In this document: piece after piece, positions 13,177 through 22,367 of the stretch | Numbering within the stretch: the stretch's first letter is position 1 | Layout of the letters: the number at the start of each line of letters is the position of its first letter | Source: Bacillota bacterium | GTDB taxonomy: Bacteria; Bacillota; Clostridia; Christensenellales; UBA3700 | NCBI GenBank assembly: GCA_023396095.1 | Contig: JAEWXG010000005.1 | Span: forward strand, 1 to 42,084 | Reading direction: 5' to 3' | DNA length: 42,084 nt | Notes under the pieces: generated by a model | What the model saw: the letters and a program-made list of their open reading frames with translations, nothing else | What the model was told of the DNA's origin: nothing | The model's database searches: none | Made by a program: the position numbers and the translations under genes

Positions 13177-14892
13177 CTAATCTTCTTTTTTAGGAAAATA
13201 TTTTTCAAATACTTCTGCTGAATTTTCCATTATTTCTTTCTCAATCTTCTCTGCTGTTTCCTTATCTATTTCATTATCTTCTAGTTTTACTCTAACTTTT
13301 AAAACACTCATAATCTGGTTGTGCTTCTTTTCATTCAAGTCCCAAAAGAAGTATGGTAACCCACACAAAATACCACCCACCATAGATGATATTAGCAACC
13401 CACGTAGAACCTTACTAAATATGTCTCCTCTTCTCAAAATCTCGTAATCATTGCCTACTCCATTATTATCAAGTATTACTGCTTTCAAAACCAATGCTAA
13501 TACACCCGTAATACTCGCAAATATCCCTCCGAATTGAGATAAAAAGCCTTCTATTCTATTTCCTGTCTTATATTGTTGGTAATCATACATTTGAGCGCCT
13601 AACGCTGGTATTGTTACAACTTGTACTGATGTAATCAATGTAATAAAATATGCTCCAGCTACCATAACCCAACCCTGCCATACAGCAAAATTTCCTTCTG
13701 CTCCTGCAGGCTTTATTGCAAATAACATAACCAAAAGCGCAATAACACTTGATGATAAATTCGACCATATTTGTATTTGCTTTTTCCCTACTTTCTTTAT
13801 TAACCATGGCGCAAGCAACATTCCAGGCACACATGCTGTCCCAATAATTGTATTAATTAATCCCAACGCTGTAACTGAATTAATAATGTATGTTGCGGCC
13901 CAAGTTGTTAATGCAATTATCGCCATTGCCCTAATAGCTATTGACGCTTGCGAAATATTATATAACCAAAAATATTTGTTTTCGAATGTTTGTTTAATGC
14001 CATCCTTAAACTTAACTCTTATAACTTTATTTTGAGATAAAACCATTCTCTCTTTAACGCCAAATGTCAATATGTATCCGAGCCCGGCAAATACAATAAA
14101 GAGAATAGGTAATAAAATTTTATATGTTCCTATTACATTATATCCAGCTACAGCAATTTCATTTGAATTCATTCCTACAACTTTTGTTGCTCTTACGGCA
14201 AATAAAACATTTGCTAATATAGGGAAAATAAAGTTTAAAATTGATGGCCCTAAAGAATAAAAAAATGTTCCTACCGACATAATCATAGTTCTCTCTTCAG
14301 GGCTTGGTGAAATAACTTGAGGTAAAGTTGTAAATGCCAATGTATATAACGCAACAAAGAAATTTAAAATATTAAATATTATAATGAATAAAGCAAGCAT
14401 TGCCATAATATTTCCTGTTTTTGATACTAAATATGGAATCCAACCAATTGCCAAAAAAGATAATAAAATAGGTATCGGCAACCATAATAAAAATGGTCTA
14501 AATTTTCCGTACTTGCTGTTCTTTGAATTATCAATAATGGCGGCTCGTAGCGGGGCTAACAAAATACCAATTATCATATTAATTACTGCAACGATTGCAA
14601 TATGATTAGGAGAAACTTTAAGTGCTGCTGCAATATACACGCCCGCTTCTAATGTTACAAATACCGGCATTTGTGTTACCGCAAAAATTCCCATCCCACC
14701 TAAGCAGAAAAACACTATTTCTTTAATAGGTATATATTTCCCGTCTGGTGGCTTATTCCAGTGTGTAATGATAAAATTTATTGCATTTCTAATTACCCTT
14801 TTTTTGGACTTTTTTTCTTGCGTTGGTTCTACCTTTTCTTCTTCAACAACTAACTTTGCATCCGTTTGTATATCTTTTTCTTCTGATCCCAT
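13177..14892 (-). CDS. GPH/MFS-type sugar:cation symporter
   Basis: The protein has 571 residues. After a charged N-terminal tail (1-55) come about 12 membrane segments. The loop AAIIDNSKNSKYGKFRPFLLW near 118-138 matches the D-x-(S/T)-x-S-x-x-G-(K/R)-(F/Y)-RP motif of the glycoside-pentoside-hexuronide family (MelB-like). It would import a sugar or glycoside with Na or H ions in the cytoplasmic membrane. The substrate cannot be read, because no glycosidase lies next to it. GAGGG precedes the ATG and TATAAT lies at 14925-14930. It is flanked, together with the tRNA, by the two copies of the 40-bp dispersed repeat. Confidence 0.82.
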   Translation of the reverse strand: MGSEEKDIQTDAKLVVEEEKVEPTQEKKSKKRVIRNAINFIITHWNKPPDGKYIPIKEIVFFCLGGMGIFAVTQMPVFVTLEAGVYIAAALKVSPNHIAIVAVINMIIGILLAPLRAAIIDNSKNSKYGKFRPFLLWLPIPILLSFLAIGWIPYLVSKTGNIMAMLALFIIIFNILNFFVALYTLAFTTLPQVISPSPEERTMIMSVGTFFYSLGPSILNFIFPILANVLFAVRATKVVGMNSNEIAVAGYNVIGTYKILLPILFIVFAGLGYILTFGVKERMVLSQNKVIRVKFKDGIKQTFENKYFWLYNISQASIAIRAMAIIALTTWAATYIINSVTALGLINTIIGTACVPGMLLAPWLIKKVGKKQIQIWSNLSSSVIALLVMLFAIKPAGAEGNFAVWQGWVMVAGAYFITLITSVQVVTIPALGAQMYDYQQYKTGNRIEGFLSQFGGIFASITGVLALVLKAVILDNNGVGNDYEILRRGDIFSKVLRGLLISSMVGGILCGLPYFFWDLNEKKHNQIMSVLKVRVKLEDNEIDKETAEKIEKEIMENSAEVFEKYFPKKED

Positions 14893-14984
14893 CTTTCCCT
14901 CTTTTTGTTAAATACTTTTAATATATTATACACTATAATATAAATTGCTAAATAACTTTATATTTTTTTATTAATAAATGCTAG

Positions 14985-15024
14985 GTAAAAGTGAAGTTAG
15001 GGTTTTTGGTTTATTCTTGAACTT
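14985..15024. repeat. 40-bp dispersed repeat, copy 2
   Basis: 39 of 40 positions match the copy at 12821-12860, same strand. It lies upstream of the transporter gene and beyond the 3-prime end of the hemolysin III gene. Confidence 0.9.
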
Positions 15025-15140
15025 AATTTAAACATTTTGTTTTATTAGCATTTCAATAAAAGATTAAATAGCAAAATACTAAAATATGGCATAAACATAG
15101 CACCATCCATACTGCTTTTATATCCTTTGATTAACATGAA

Positions 15141-15770
15141 TTAATTTAATACGTAATAATAAACCCCAAAAAAATGACAAATTGTTCCAGCTAAAACAAA
15201 AATGTGCCAAACAAAATGAGCCATCTCTCTTTTCATTGCATAAAATATTAAACCAAAGGTATAAAAAAGACCACCGCATACAAGTAAAATCATCCCATCT
15301 AGACCAATTGCTACGTAAAGAAATTTTATAATTACTACAGCCATCCACCCGGTGATAATATAGATAATCATTGATATTGCTCTAAACTTATTAACATCTA
15401 TTAAATTTAATATAATGGATATGAGAGATAGCGTAACATTTAAAGAACACAAAATTATTCCTGTACGCGACTGTAATCCTGCTAGTATAAACGGTATATT
15501 GGTACCAGATATCAAAATATTAATGGTTAAATGATCAGCTTTTCTTAATATTTCTCTAACTTTAACATCTTTTGCTCCATGATAAGCAGTCGAAACTCCA
15601 AACAAAAATATTATGGATAACCCATATAAAACAGATGAAACAATATAAATGGTTTTTTCTAATTGAATGGATTTCACTATCATAAGAAATAGGGCAACAA
15701 TACCAAAAATTGTTCCGATTGCGTGTGAAATAACATTTAATAAATCTTCTCTTTTTGTATATACTGGCAT
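15141..15770 (-). CDS. hemolysin III family membrane protein (TrhA-like)
   Basis: The 209-residue protein has seven hydrophobic segments. The family's conserved polar residues are present: STAYH near residue 60, KADH near 77, and HFVWHIFVLAGTICHFF near 185-201. These Ser, Asp and His residues form the putative metal site of the PAQR/hemolysin III fold. Described roles in bacteria include membrane lipid homeostasis, and the hemolysin name is historical. It starts 6 nt after the flavoprotein gene with AAGGTGAT, so the two form an operon. Confidence 0.88.
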   Translation of the reverse strand: MPVYTKREDLLNVISHAIGTIFGIVALFLMIVKSIQLEKTIYIVSSVLYGLSIIFLFGVSTAYHGAKDVKVREILRKADHLTINILISGTNIPFILAGLQSRTGIILCSLNVTLSLISIILNLIDVNKFRAISMIIYIITGWMAVVIIKFLYVAIGLDGMILLVCGGLFYTFGLIFYAMKREMAHFVWHIFVLAGTICHFFGVYYYVLN

Positions 15771-15776
15771 TTTATA

Positions 15777-16904
15777 TCACCTTAATAACCCTTTATTTAT
15801 ATCTTTTGCTGCAGATAAAGCAGAAACAACTGCCCATGTAACATTATAGCCACCGCACAATCCATCAACATCAACTATTTCTCCAACACAATATAAATTG
15901 CAGTTATCTTTAAGCGCCATTGTTTCTAAATTAAGTTGATTTAAAAATAAGCCTCCTGCAGCAACTTGCGCATCATTCATATCCCCAAGATGAATTTCGC
16001 TAATTTCAAAATTAGACGCTGCCTCATAATCGCTAATGCCATTATCTAAAGCATATGTATGCATGTTTGTATATAGGTTCTTAACTAATATACCGTCAAA
16101 CAATGGGTTTTTATTCTTTATATCTTCAAATTTATTTTTTGAAATATCGAAAACAAAATTTAATATAATCTTAATGTTTTCTCCTCTTGCTTTATATGCA
16201 GATGCTTGCAAAATAGGAATTCCGGATAACCCGTCATTTTTAAAAATAACTTCGCCTATCTCTTCAAACAAAATTTTATTATTCCCAAAAACTTGCACTC
16301 TACATTTTGATCTTTGTCCCTGCAATCCCTTTAAATATTTCATATCACATTTTATGTTTACCAAGGACGGAGAAAAAGATTTAAATTTATAATTTTTAAA
16401 AAATTTTGAAAACTTATTTCCCTGTTGTTTACTTCCGGCGTTACTTCCAATTGCCACAACCAATTTTTTAAATATGTAATTGCCTCGTTGCGTCTTTACT
16501 TCATCGGAAGACACTGAAAGCACTTCCTCGTCAGTTTTTATAATTATATTAGGGTTCTTTTGTAAAGTGGCAATAAATACATTCACTAAACCTGAAGCTG
16601 TTTCAGATTTTGGATATATTCTACCTTGAATGTCTGTAAATATTACTCCCCATTCTTCTATTTCTTGCAAAAATCCTTTGTTTTGATCCAAAACACTTTT
16701 CACCATTGGTGAATTATAAAAAGTTTCGTCTAATGTTCGATTAGAGAAATTGCACTTGCCGTTACCTGTTGCTAGCATTTTTTGCAAAATTCTTTTATTT
16801 TTTTCTAAAATTAAAACTTTTAAACTCTTATCAATTTTTAATGCCGCAACGATGCCCGATATTCCTCCGCCAACTATTACCACATCGAATTTTTCTTTTG
16901 CCAT
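15777..16904 (-). CDS. BaiN/YhiN (HI0933) family FAD-dependent oxidoreductase
   Basis: The 375-residue protein has the N-terminal dinucleotide fold VVIVGGGISGIVAALKI and then EKNKRILQKMLATGNGKCNFSN, the hallmark K..(K/R)...TGNG(K/R)CN(F/L)(S/T)N of this family. C-terminal CVGEIVDVDGLCGGYN closes the FAD site. The physiological substrate is unknown for most members. One clostridial member, BaiN, reduces bile-acid intermediates, but nothing here points to that. A TATAAT ends 7 nt before the ATG and no ribosome site fits, so the message is probably leaderless. Confidence 0.87.
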   Translation of the reverse strand: MAKEKFDVVIVGGGISGIVAALKIDKSLKVLILEKNKRILQKMLATGNGKCNFSNRTLDETFYNSPMVKSVLDQNKGFLQEIEEWGVIFTDIQGRIYPKSETASGLVNVFIATLQKNPNIIIKTDEEVLSVSSDEVKTQRGNYIFKKLVVAIGSNAGSKQQGNKFSKFFKNYKFKSFSPSLVNIKCDMKYLKGLQGQRSKCRVQVFGNNKILFEEIGEVIFKNDGLSGIPILQASAYKARGENIKIILNFVFDISKNKFEDIKNKNPLFDGILVKNLYTNMHTYALDNGISDYEAASNFEISEIHLGDMNDAQVAAGGLFLNQLNLETMALKDNCNLYCVGEIVDVDGLCGGYNVTWAVVSALSAAKDINKGLLR

Positions 16905-17296
16905 AGTTACTATTATATCCCATATTTTATAAATTTTTCATTACTTTTTCATTTTGCAAATTTTGCTAAATAAGACAGTATTTTTATAGCAAGTTTTCAA
17001 ATAAATAACTAACTTTCCAATAATTTGTTCATTATCAATTGATTTATGGTAATCGTTTTCTACATTGTCAATTATGAAATATCAATTGATTTAAAAACTA
17101 TTTCTTAAACACATTCATTTTCTAAATCCAAGCTTATTTTTAGAACTCTTTCAACTTATTCAAACGGTGCAAACAGCTCTTTGGCTCCATTTTAATATAA
17201 TATTTTGCGTCTTCATTATTTTTTATTTTATTTTGCTTAATTTATTCTTATAAAGTCTTTATAATAATGATTATGTAATTTTTAGGAGATAAATCG
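16905..17296. other. Divergent intergenic region, flavoprotein gene and typA
   Basis: It holds the flavoprotein promoter (TATAAT on the minus strand, 16912-16917). The perfect palindrome ATCAATTGAT occurs twice, within TATCAATTGATTTA at 17033-17046 and 17080-17093. A typA -10 TATAAT lies at 17260-17265, but no -35 at good spacing is seen. TAGGAGAT precedes the typA ATG. Otherwise it is featureless AT-rich DNA. Confidence 0.6.
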
Positions 17297-19138
17297 ATGA
17301 TTTTAAATAACGACATAAGAAACATCGCAATAATTGCTCACGTTGACCATGGTAAAACAACATTAGTCGACGCCATGCTAAAACAATTTGGCTCTTTTAG
17401 ACAAAATCAACAAATAGATGAAAGGGTCATGGATAACAACGATATTGAAAAAGAACGAGGTATTACAATACTTGCAAAAAATACTTCTGTGCATTATAAA
17501 AACAAAAAAATTAATATTGTTGATACTCCTGGCCACGCAGATTTTGGAGGAGAAGTTGAACGTATATTAAAAATGATTGATGGAGTGCTACTACTTGTCG
17601 ATGCCTTTGAAGGTCCAATGCCTCAAACACGCTTCGTTCTACAAAAAGCTCTTTCTCTTAACTTAAATGTAATTATTGTTATCAATAAAGTTGATAAACC
17701 AAATGCACGTGTTAGTGAAGTTGAAAGCGAAATTTTAGATTTACTTATTGATTTAGGAGCTGGTGAAGAAGCTTTGGATTATCCTATTATTTATTGTTCA
17801 GGCAGAGATGGTAAGGCCTCGTTGGATCCTGCACATTTAACAGATTCCCTTGAGCCACTTTTTGAAACTATTCTAGAAAAAATTACTCCTCCTCAAGGAG
17901 ACTCCTCTCAGCCTTTACAACTTCTAGTTTCATCAATCGATTACAATGACTATGTTGGAAGAATCGGTATTGGGAAAATACAGCAAGGTGAATTAAAAGT
18001 AAATCAAGAGGTTACTATTTGCGATACTTCCCCTTCTTTTATTTCATACAAATCAAAAATTGCTAACATATATCAAATTGAAGGACTTCAAAGAATTTCT
18101 TGTCCTTCCGCTGTTGCTGGTGACATAGTATGTTTCTCAGGAATTGAAAATATAACTATTGGTAATACGGTATGCTCTAATGAAAATGTTTCTCCTATTC
18201 CTTTTGTTAATGTATCAGAACCTACATTGCAAATGGAATTTATTGTTAATAACAGTCCTTTTGCCGGCAAAGAAGGAAAATTTGTAACTTCTAGAAACCT
18301 TCGTGAACGTTTATATAAAGAGCTTTTAAAAGATGTTTCTTTACGCGTAGAAGATGGGGAATCAAAAGACACTTTCCTGGTTTCAGGAAGAGGCGAAATC
18401 CATATTTCTATTCTTATCGAAAATATGAGACGTGAAGGTTATGAATTCCAAGTAGGAAAACCAAAAGTTTTGTTTAAAATTGAAAATGGTGTTGTTCTAG
18501 AACCAATAGAAAAAGTTTCAATTGATGTTCCTCAAGAATACCTAGGCTCAGTTTTAGAATCTCTCGGTTATAGAAAAGGGGAATTGCAAGAAATGGTTCC
18601 TTCCGGCGACCGTTACAGGATTGAATTTTTAATTCCTACTCGAGGTCTTTTAGGTTATAGATCAGAGTTTGTTTCATTAACACACGGAGAAGGAATTATA
18701 AACACTTTATTTAATGGATACAGCCCTTTCAAGGGGCAGATTCCAAGAAGACAGTTTGGTTCACTAATTGCTCACGAAACTGGCGAAGCAACAGCTTATG
18801 GACTATTTAATGCTCAGGATAGAGGAATGCTTTTCATCGGTCCTCAAACCCCAGTTTATCAAGGCATGGTAGTTGGGTATTCTCCAAAATCTCAAGATAT
18901 TGTTGTTAATGTTTGCAAAAAGAAACAAATGACAAACATGCGAGCTTCTGGATCAGATGAAGCTTTAAGATTAAATGCTATTAAACGTTTAACACTTGAG
19001 GAGTCTATTGAATTCATTGAAGATAATGAACTATTGGAAATTACGCCTTCTTCTATTAGAATTAGAAAGAGAATACTAGATCCTACACTAAGAATGCGTG
19101 ATGATATTAAAACTGGTGTTTTAAAGAAAAAAGAATAA
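17297..19138 (+). CDS. typA: TypA/BipA ribosome-associated GTPase
   Basis: The 613-residue protein has G1 AHVDHGKTT near residue 14, the switch region with ERGITI near 52, G3 DTPGHADFGGEVER near 75 and G4 NKVDKP near 130. Domains II, III, V and the TypA C-terminal domain (GRGEIHISILIENMRREG, then RGLLGYRSEF) follow, and length is normal. It is an EF-G-like GTPase that helps late ribosome assembly and stress or cold adaptation. It heads a plus-strand operon with the ACT and UPF0210 genes, 20 nt upstream of the former. Confidence 0.97.
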   Translation: MILNNDIRNIAIIAHVDHGKTTLVDAMLKQFGSFRQNQQIDERVMDNNDIEKERGITILAKNTSVHYKNKKINIVDTPGHADFGGEVERILKMIDGVLLLVDAFEGPMPQTRFVLQKALSLNLNVIIVINKVDKPNARVSEVESEILDLLIDLGAGEEALDYPIIYCSGRDGKASLDPAHLTDSLEPLFETILEKITPPQGDSSQPLQLLVSSIDYNDYVGRIGIGKIQQGELKVNQEVTICDTSPSFISYKSKIANIYQIEGLQRISCPSAVAGDIVCFSGIENITIGNTVCSNENVSPIPFVNVSEPTLQMEFIVNNSPFAGKEGKFVTSRNLRERLYKELLKDVSLRVEDGESKDTFLVSGRGEIHISILIENMRREGYEFQVGKPKVLFKIENGVVLEPIEKVSIDVPQEYLGSVLESLGYRKGELQEMVPSGDRYRIEFLIPTRGLLGYRSEFVSLTHGEGIINTLFNGYSPFKGQIPRRQFGSLIAHETGEATAYGLFNAQDRGMLFIGPQTPVYQGMVVGYSPKSQDIVVNVCKKKQMTNMRASGSDEALRLNAIKRLTLEESIEFIEDNELLEITPSSIRIRKRILDPTLRMRDDIKTGVLKKKE

Positions 19139-19158
19139 AATTTGCAGAGAGGAACAAA

Positions 19159-19428
19159 ATGAAAGCTATTGTATCAGTAATTGGGAAAGACACAAAAGGA
19201 ATTATTGCGAAAGTTAGCGGATGTCTATTTGATATGGATATTAATGTCGAAGATATTTCACAAACAATCATGCAGGGTCATTTTACAATGATTATGGTTG
19301 TTTCTTTAGATGAAACAAAACTAAAGTATGAAAAAATTAGCAAAAGACTAAATAAACTAGCTTCTTCTATCAATGTTGAAATAAGAATTCAGCTTGAAGA
19401 AATATTTAATTCAATGCATAAAATTTGA
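19159..19428 (+). CDS. ACT-domain protein (UPF0237)
   Basis: The 89-residue single ACT domain begins MKAIVSVIGKDTKGIIAKVS, with the beta-alpha-beta pattern and the GKD..GI motif of amino-acid-sensing ACT domains, and ends in a conserved helix (LEEIFNSMHKI). It is nearly always found next to the UPF0210 gene, as here. A regulatory, ligand-sensing role for its partner is usually proposed. AGAGAGGAA precedes the ATG. The stop TGA confirms that TGA is not read as Trp. Confidence 0.92.
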   Translation: MKAIVSVIGKDTKGIIAKVSGCLFDMDINVEDISQTIMQGHFTMIMVVSLDETKLKYEKISKRLNKLASSINVEIRIQLEEIFNSMHKI

Positions 19429-19435
19429 GGTTAAA

Positions 19436-20785
19436 ATGTTAAGTAGAAATGAAATATTAGAAACTATTCAAATGATTTCCGATCAACACTTAGATGTAAG
19501 AACTATCACTATGGGTATTTCTTTGCTTGATTGCATAAGTGATTCAAAAAAACAAACTTGCAAAAAAGTTTATGACAAAATAACAAACTACGCAAAAAAT
19601 CTTGTTTCTGTTGGAAACCAAATTAGTGCAGAATTTGGTGTTCCTATTGTTAATAAAAGAGTTTCTATTACTCCAGCAAGTATTATTTCAGCATCTAGCA
19701 AGTGCCATTTTGAATTAGCTGAAACCTTAGAAAAAGCAGCAAAAGAAATAGGCATTGATTTTCTCGGAGGATATACCGCTCTTGTACAAAAAGGTATGAG
19801 CGATTATGAAGAAGACTTTATTAAAAGCATTCCGGATGTTCTTTCTTCAACAACAAAAATTTGCTCATCTGTTAACATTGCTTCAACAAAAGCCGGAATC
19901 AATTTAGATGCCGTAAAACTTATGGGACAAATAATAAAAGAGGCGGCATATAAAACTAGAGATAAGGACTCTCTTGCTTGTGCAAAACTAGTGGTTTTCG
20001 CTAACTCTGTAGAAGATAATCCTTTTATGGCTGGCGCATACCATGGTGTAAGCGAAGCAGATAAAGCAATCAACGTAGGGGTTTCCGGGCCAGGTGTTGT
20101 AAAATCTGCTCTAGAAAAAGTTAATGGCAATATTACAGAAGTTGCAGAAGCCATTAAACTAACAGCTTTCAAAATTACAAGATTGGGCCAATTAGTCGCA
20201 AGAGAAGCTAGTAAAAGATTAGATGCGCAATTTGGCATTGTAGATTTATCCTTAGCACCTACTCCCGTAGCCGGCGACAGCGTAGCCCATATTTTAGAAG
20301 AAATAGGTTTAGAATCAGTTGGCGCATATGGAACAACTGCTACTCTAGCTCTATTAAATGATGCGGTAAAAAAAGGTGGAATTATGGCCTCTTCACATAT
20401 AGGAGGTTTATCTGGCGCATTTATTCCTGTAAGCGAAGATATTGGTATGATAAATGGTGTTGAAAAACATTCTCTATCATTAGAAAAACTGGAAGCTATG
20501 ACTGCAGTTTGCAGTGTTGGCTTAGATATGATTGCTATTCCTGGAGATATTTCCGCAGAAATTGTTTCTGCAATTATTGCCGACGAGGCTTCTATCGGCG
20601 TTGCCAACTCAAAAACAACCGCTGTTAGAGTAATCCCGGTATACGGGAAAAAAGCCGGCGAATATGCAGAATTTGGAGGACTACTAGGCCATGCTCCTAT
20701 TTTAGAAATCAATCGTTTTTCTCCAGCCAAATTTATTAATCGTGGCGGTCGTATCCCAGCACCAATACATTCAAATAAAAACTAA
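19436..20785 (+). CDS. UPF0210/PFL family protein (DUF711)
   Basis: The protein has 449 residues from the ATG at 19436 (MLSRNEILETIQ). A longer frame opens at 19394 but lies inside the ACT gene. The GAGG overlapping the ACT stop serves the 19436 start. It contains VSITPASIISAS, VGVSGPGVVKSALEK, DLSLAPTPVAGDSVAHILEE and GGIMASSHIGGLSGAFIPVSED, typical of this family, related to glycyl-radical (PFL-like) folds by structure. Biochemical function is not established. It is translated together with the ACT protein. Confidence 0.92.
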   Translation: MLSRNEILETIQMISDQHLDVRTITMGISLLDCISDSKKQTCKKVYDKITNYAKNLVSVGNQISAEFGVPIVNKRVSITPASIISASSKCHFELAETLEKAAKEIGIDFLGGYTALVQKGMSDYEEDFIKSIPDVLSSTTKICSSVNIASTKAGINLDAVKLMGQIIKEAAYKTRDKDSLACAKLVVFANSVEDNPFMAGAYHGVSEADKAINVGVSGPGVVKSALEKVNGNITEVAEAIKLTAFKITRLGQLVAREASKRLDAQFGIVDLSLAPTPVAGDSVAHILEEIGLESVGAYGTTATLALLNDAVKKGGIMASSHIGGLSGAFIPVSEDIGMINGVEKHSLSLEKLEAMTAVCSVGLDMIAIPGDISAEIVSAIIADEASIGVANSKTTAVRVIPVYGKKAGEYAEFGGLLGHAPILEINRFSPAKFINRGGRIPAPIHSNKN

Positions 20786-20791
20786 ATTAAT

Positions 20792-20822
20792 AAAAAATGC
20801 AAATTTCAATTTGCATTTTTTT
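20792..20822. terminator. Bidirectional terminator between UPF0210 and pyrE
   Basis: ATGCAAA and TTTGCAT pair around TTTCAA, with A runs before and T runs after, so it works in both directions. It ends the typA operon on the plus strand and the pyr operon on the minus strand. Confidence 0.82.
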
Positions 20823-20872
20823 ATCATTGTTATATTACTTTTTGCTTTTTTGTTTTCTTTGCTTATTTTAAA

Positions 20873-21451
20873 TTATGCCTTATTTAATTCTCTGCTGCCT
20901 GGCTTAACTACAGGTAACCCTTGTTTGCAATAAGGACAATCTTTCTCCTCATAAGAAATAACATCCATGCTTAATAAGTTGTAGAATTTAGTCCCGAAAT
21001 CAACTTTCCCATTACTTCTGTCTACTATTGATGCCACTGCTACAACCTCTACTCCTTGGTTTTCTAAATATTCTTTTACTTCAAAAACAGAACCTCCTGT
21101 TGTCACAACATCTTCAACGATTAATGCTTTCATTCCTCTATCAACACTAAAACCTCTCCTCAATGTCATTTTGCCGTTTTCTCTTTCTGTAAAAATATTA
21201 TTAACATTTAAATGTTTAGATATTTCATATCCCATCAAAATGCCACCTACCGCTGGGGACACTACTATATCAACTTTTTCAGCTATTTGTTTTGCTAATT
21301 CTTTGCATAACTTTTCTGCTTCTTTAGCATCAGTAAATAATTTTGCACATTGCATATATGTATCACTATGTCTTCCAGAAGTTAATTTAAAATGCCCTTT
21401 TAATATCCCACCTGTTTTTTGAAAAATTTCCAACATCTCTTTCTTATCCAT
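20873..21451 (-). CDS. pyrE: orotate phosphoribosyltransferase
   Basis: The 192-residue protein carries the PRPP-binding motif ALIVEDVVTTGGSV near residue 115 and the orotate-site phrase LTSGRHSDTYMQCAKLF near residue 22. It makes orotidine 5-phosphate from orotate and PRPP. The C-terminal extension DCPYCKQGLPVVKPGSREL has a C-x2-C, as in many clostridial and archaeal-type PyrE. It is the last gene of the pyr operon, 4 nt after pyrD. Confidence 0.95.
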   Translation of the reverse strand: MDKKEMLEIFQKTGGILKGHFKLTSGRHSDTYMQCAKLFTDAKEAEKLCKELAKQIAEKVDIVVSPAVGGILMGYEISKHLNVNNIFTERENGKMTLRRGFSVDRGMKALIVEDVVTTGGSVFEVKEYLENQGVEVVAVASIVDRSNGKVDFGTKFYNLLSMDVISYEEKDCPYCKQGLPVVKPGSRELNKA

Positions 21452-21455
21452 TGTA

Positions 21456-22367
21456 TTACCCCCAAACTTTTAAACTTCCTATATAATCTTTTATGTTTTC
21501 TTTATTCTTTAAGAAATAATTTTCTAAATCGCAAATTATATCTTTTGATGCTGTCGGATTATATAGATTAGCAGATCCAACTTGTACAAGTGTTGCACCG
21601 CAAATCATAAATTCCAAAACATCTGTATATGACTCAATTCCACCCATCCCTATTATTGGAATTTTTACTGTATTATAAACATCCCAAACCATCCTTAAGG
21701 CTATTGGTTTTACACAAGGCCCAGATAATCCTCCCTTTCCTCTATATAAAATTGGTCTTCTCGTTTTATAATCTATTGCCATCGCTTCAATGGTATTTAT
21801 TAAAGATATTGAGTCTGCACCACCATCTTCTGCTGCTTTAGCATTATCCTGTATCTTCGAAACATTAGGAGTAAGTTTAATAATTACAGGCTTTTTAGCA
21901 ACTTTTTTTACTTCACTTGTTATCCTGTAAACATTTTTTGGATCTACGCCAAAAGCCATCCCTCCCTCAGAAACATTAGGACAAGATATATTAAGTTCTA
22001 TTAAATCAATAGCACTATCGTTCATCTCTTTCACAATTTCAACATATTCCTCAAAAGAGTGCCCAGCCAAATTCCCTATCTTAATAGTATTTAATTTTTT
22101 TAATTCCTCGTTATATTTAGATTTAAATACTTCTACCCCAGGATTTTGTAATCCGACGCTATTGATAAGCCCAGATGCTGTCTCTGCAATTCTTGGTCCT
22201 TTATTCCCCTCTTGTGGTCTCAATGTTAAACCTTTTAATGAAATCCCACCTAGATCTTCTATGTTATAAAAAGCCTTATATTCTTCTCCGTATCCGAAAA
22301 CACCAGAAGCTGCAATAATAGGATTTTTAAATTTATAACCTAAAAAGTCAATTTCTAAATTCTTCAT
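21456..22367 (-). CDS. pyrD: dihydroorotate dehydrogenase, class 1B catalytic subunit
   Basis: The 303-residue protein has NPIIAASGVFGYGEEY near residue 15, ELNISCPNVSEGG near 125 with the class 1B catalytic cysteine, and IPIIGMGGIESYTDVLEFMICGA near 240 binding FMN phosphate. It forms a heterotetramer with PyrK and passes electrons from dihydroorotate to NAD. Its ATG overlaps the pyrK stop (ATGA). Confidence 0.96.
   Translation of the reverse strand: MKNLEIDFLGYKFKNPIIAASGVFGYGEEYKAFYNIEDLGGISLKGLTLRPQEGNKGPRIAETASGLINSVGLQNPGVEVFKSKYNEELKKLNTIKIGNLAGHSFEEYVEIVKEMNDSAIDLIELNISCPNVSEGGMAFGVDPKNVYRITSEVKKVAKKPVIIKLTPNVSKIQDNAKAAEDGGADSISLINTIEAMAIDYKTRRPILYRGKGGLSGPCVKPIALRMVWDVYNTVKIPIIGMGGIESYTDVLEFMICGATLVQVGSANLYNPTASKDIICDLENYFLKNKENIKDYIGSLKVWG

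Noticed and set aside
13177..14892. Transporter as part of a sugar utilisation operon
   Set aside because: No glycosidase, kinase or sugar regulator is adjacent. Its neighbours are a tRNA and a hemolysin III gene in a separate unit.
19804..20730. 308-codon minus-strand frame
   Set aside because: It lies wholly antisense to the UPF0210 gene, whose family motifs are clear, and it has no ribosome site or recognisable domain.
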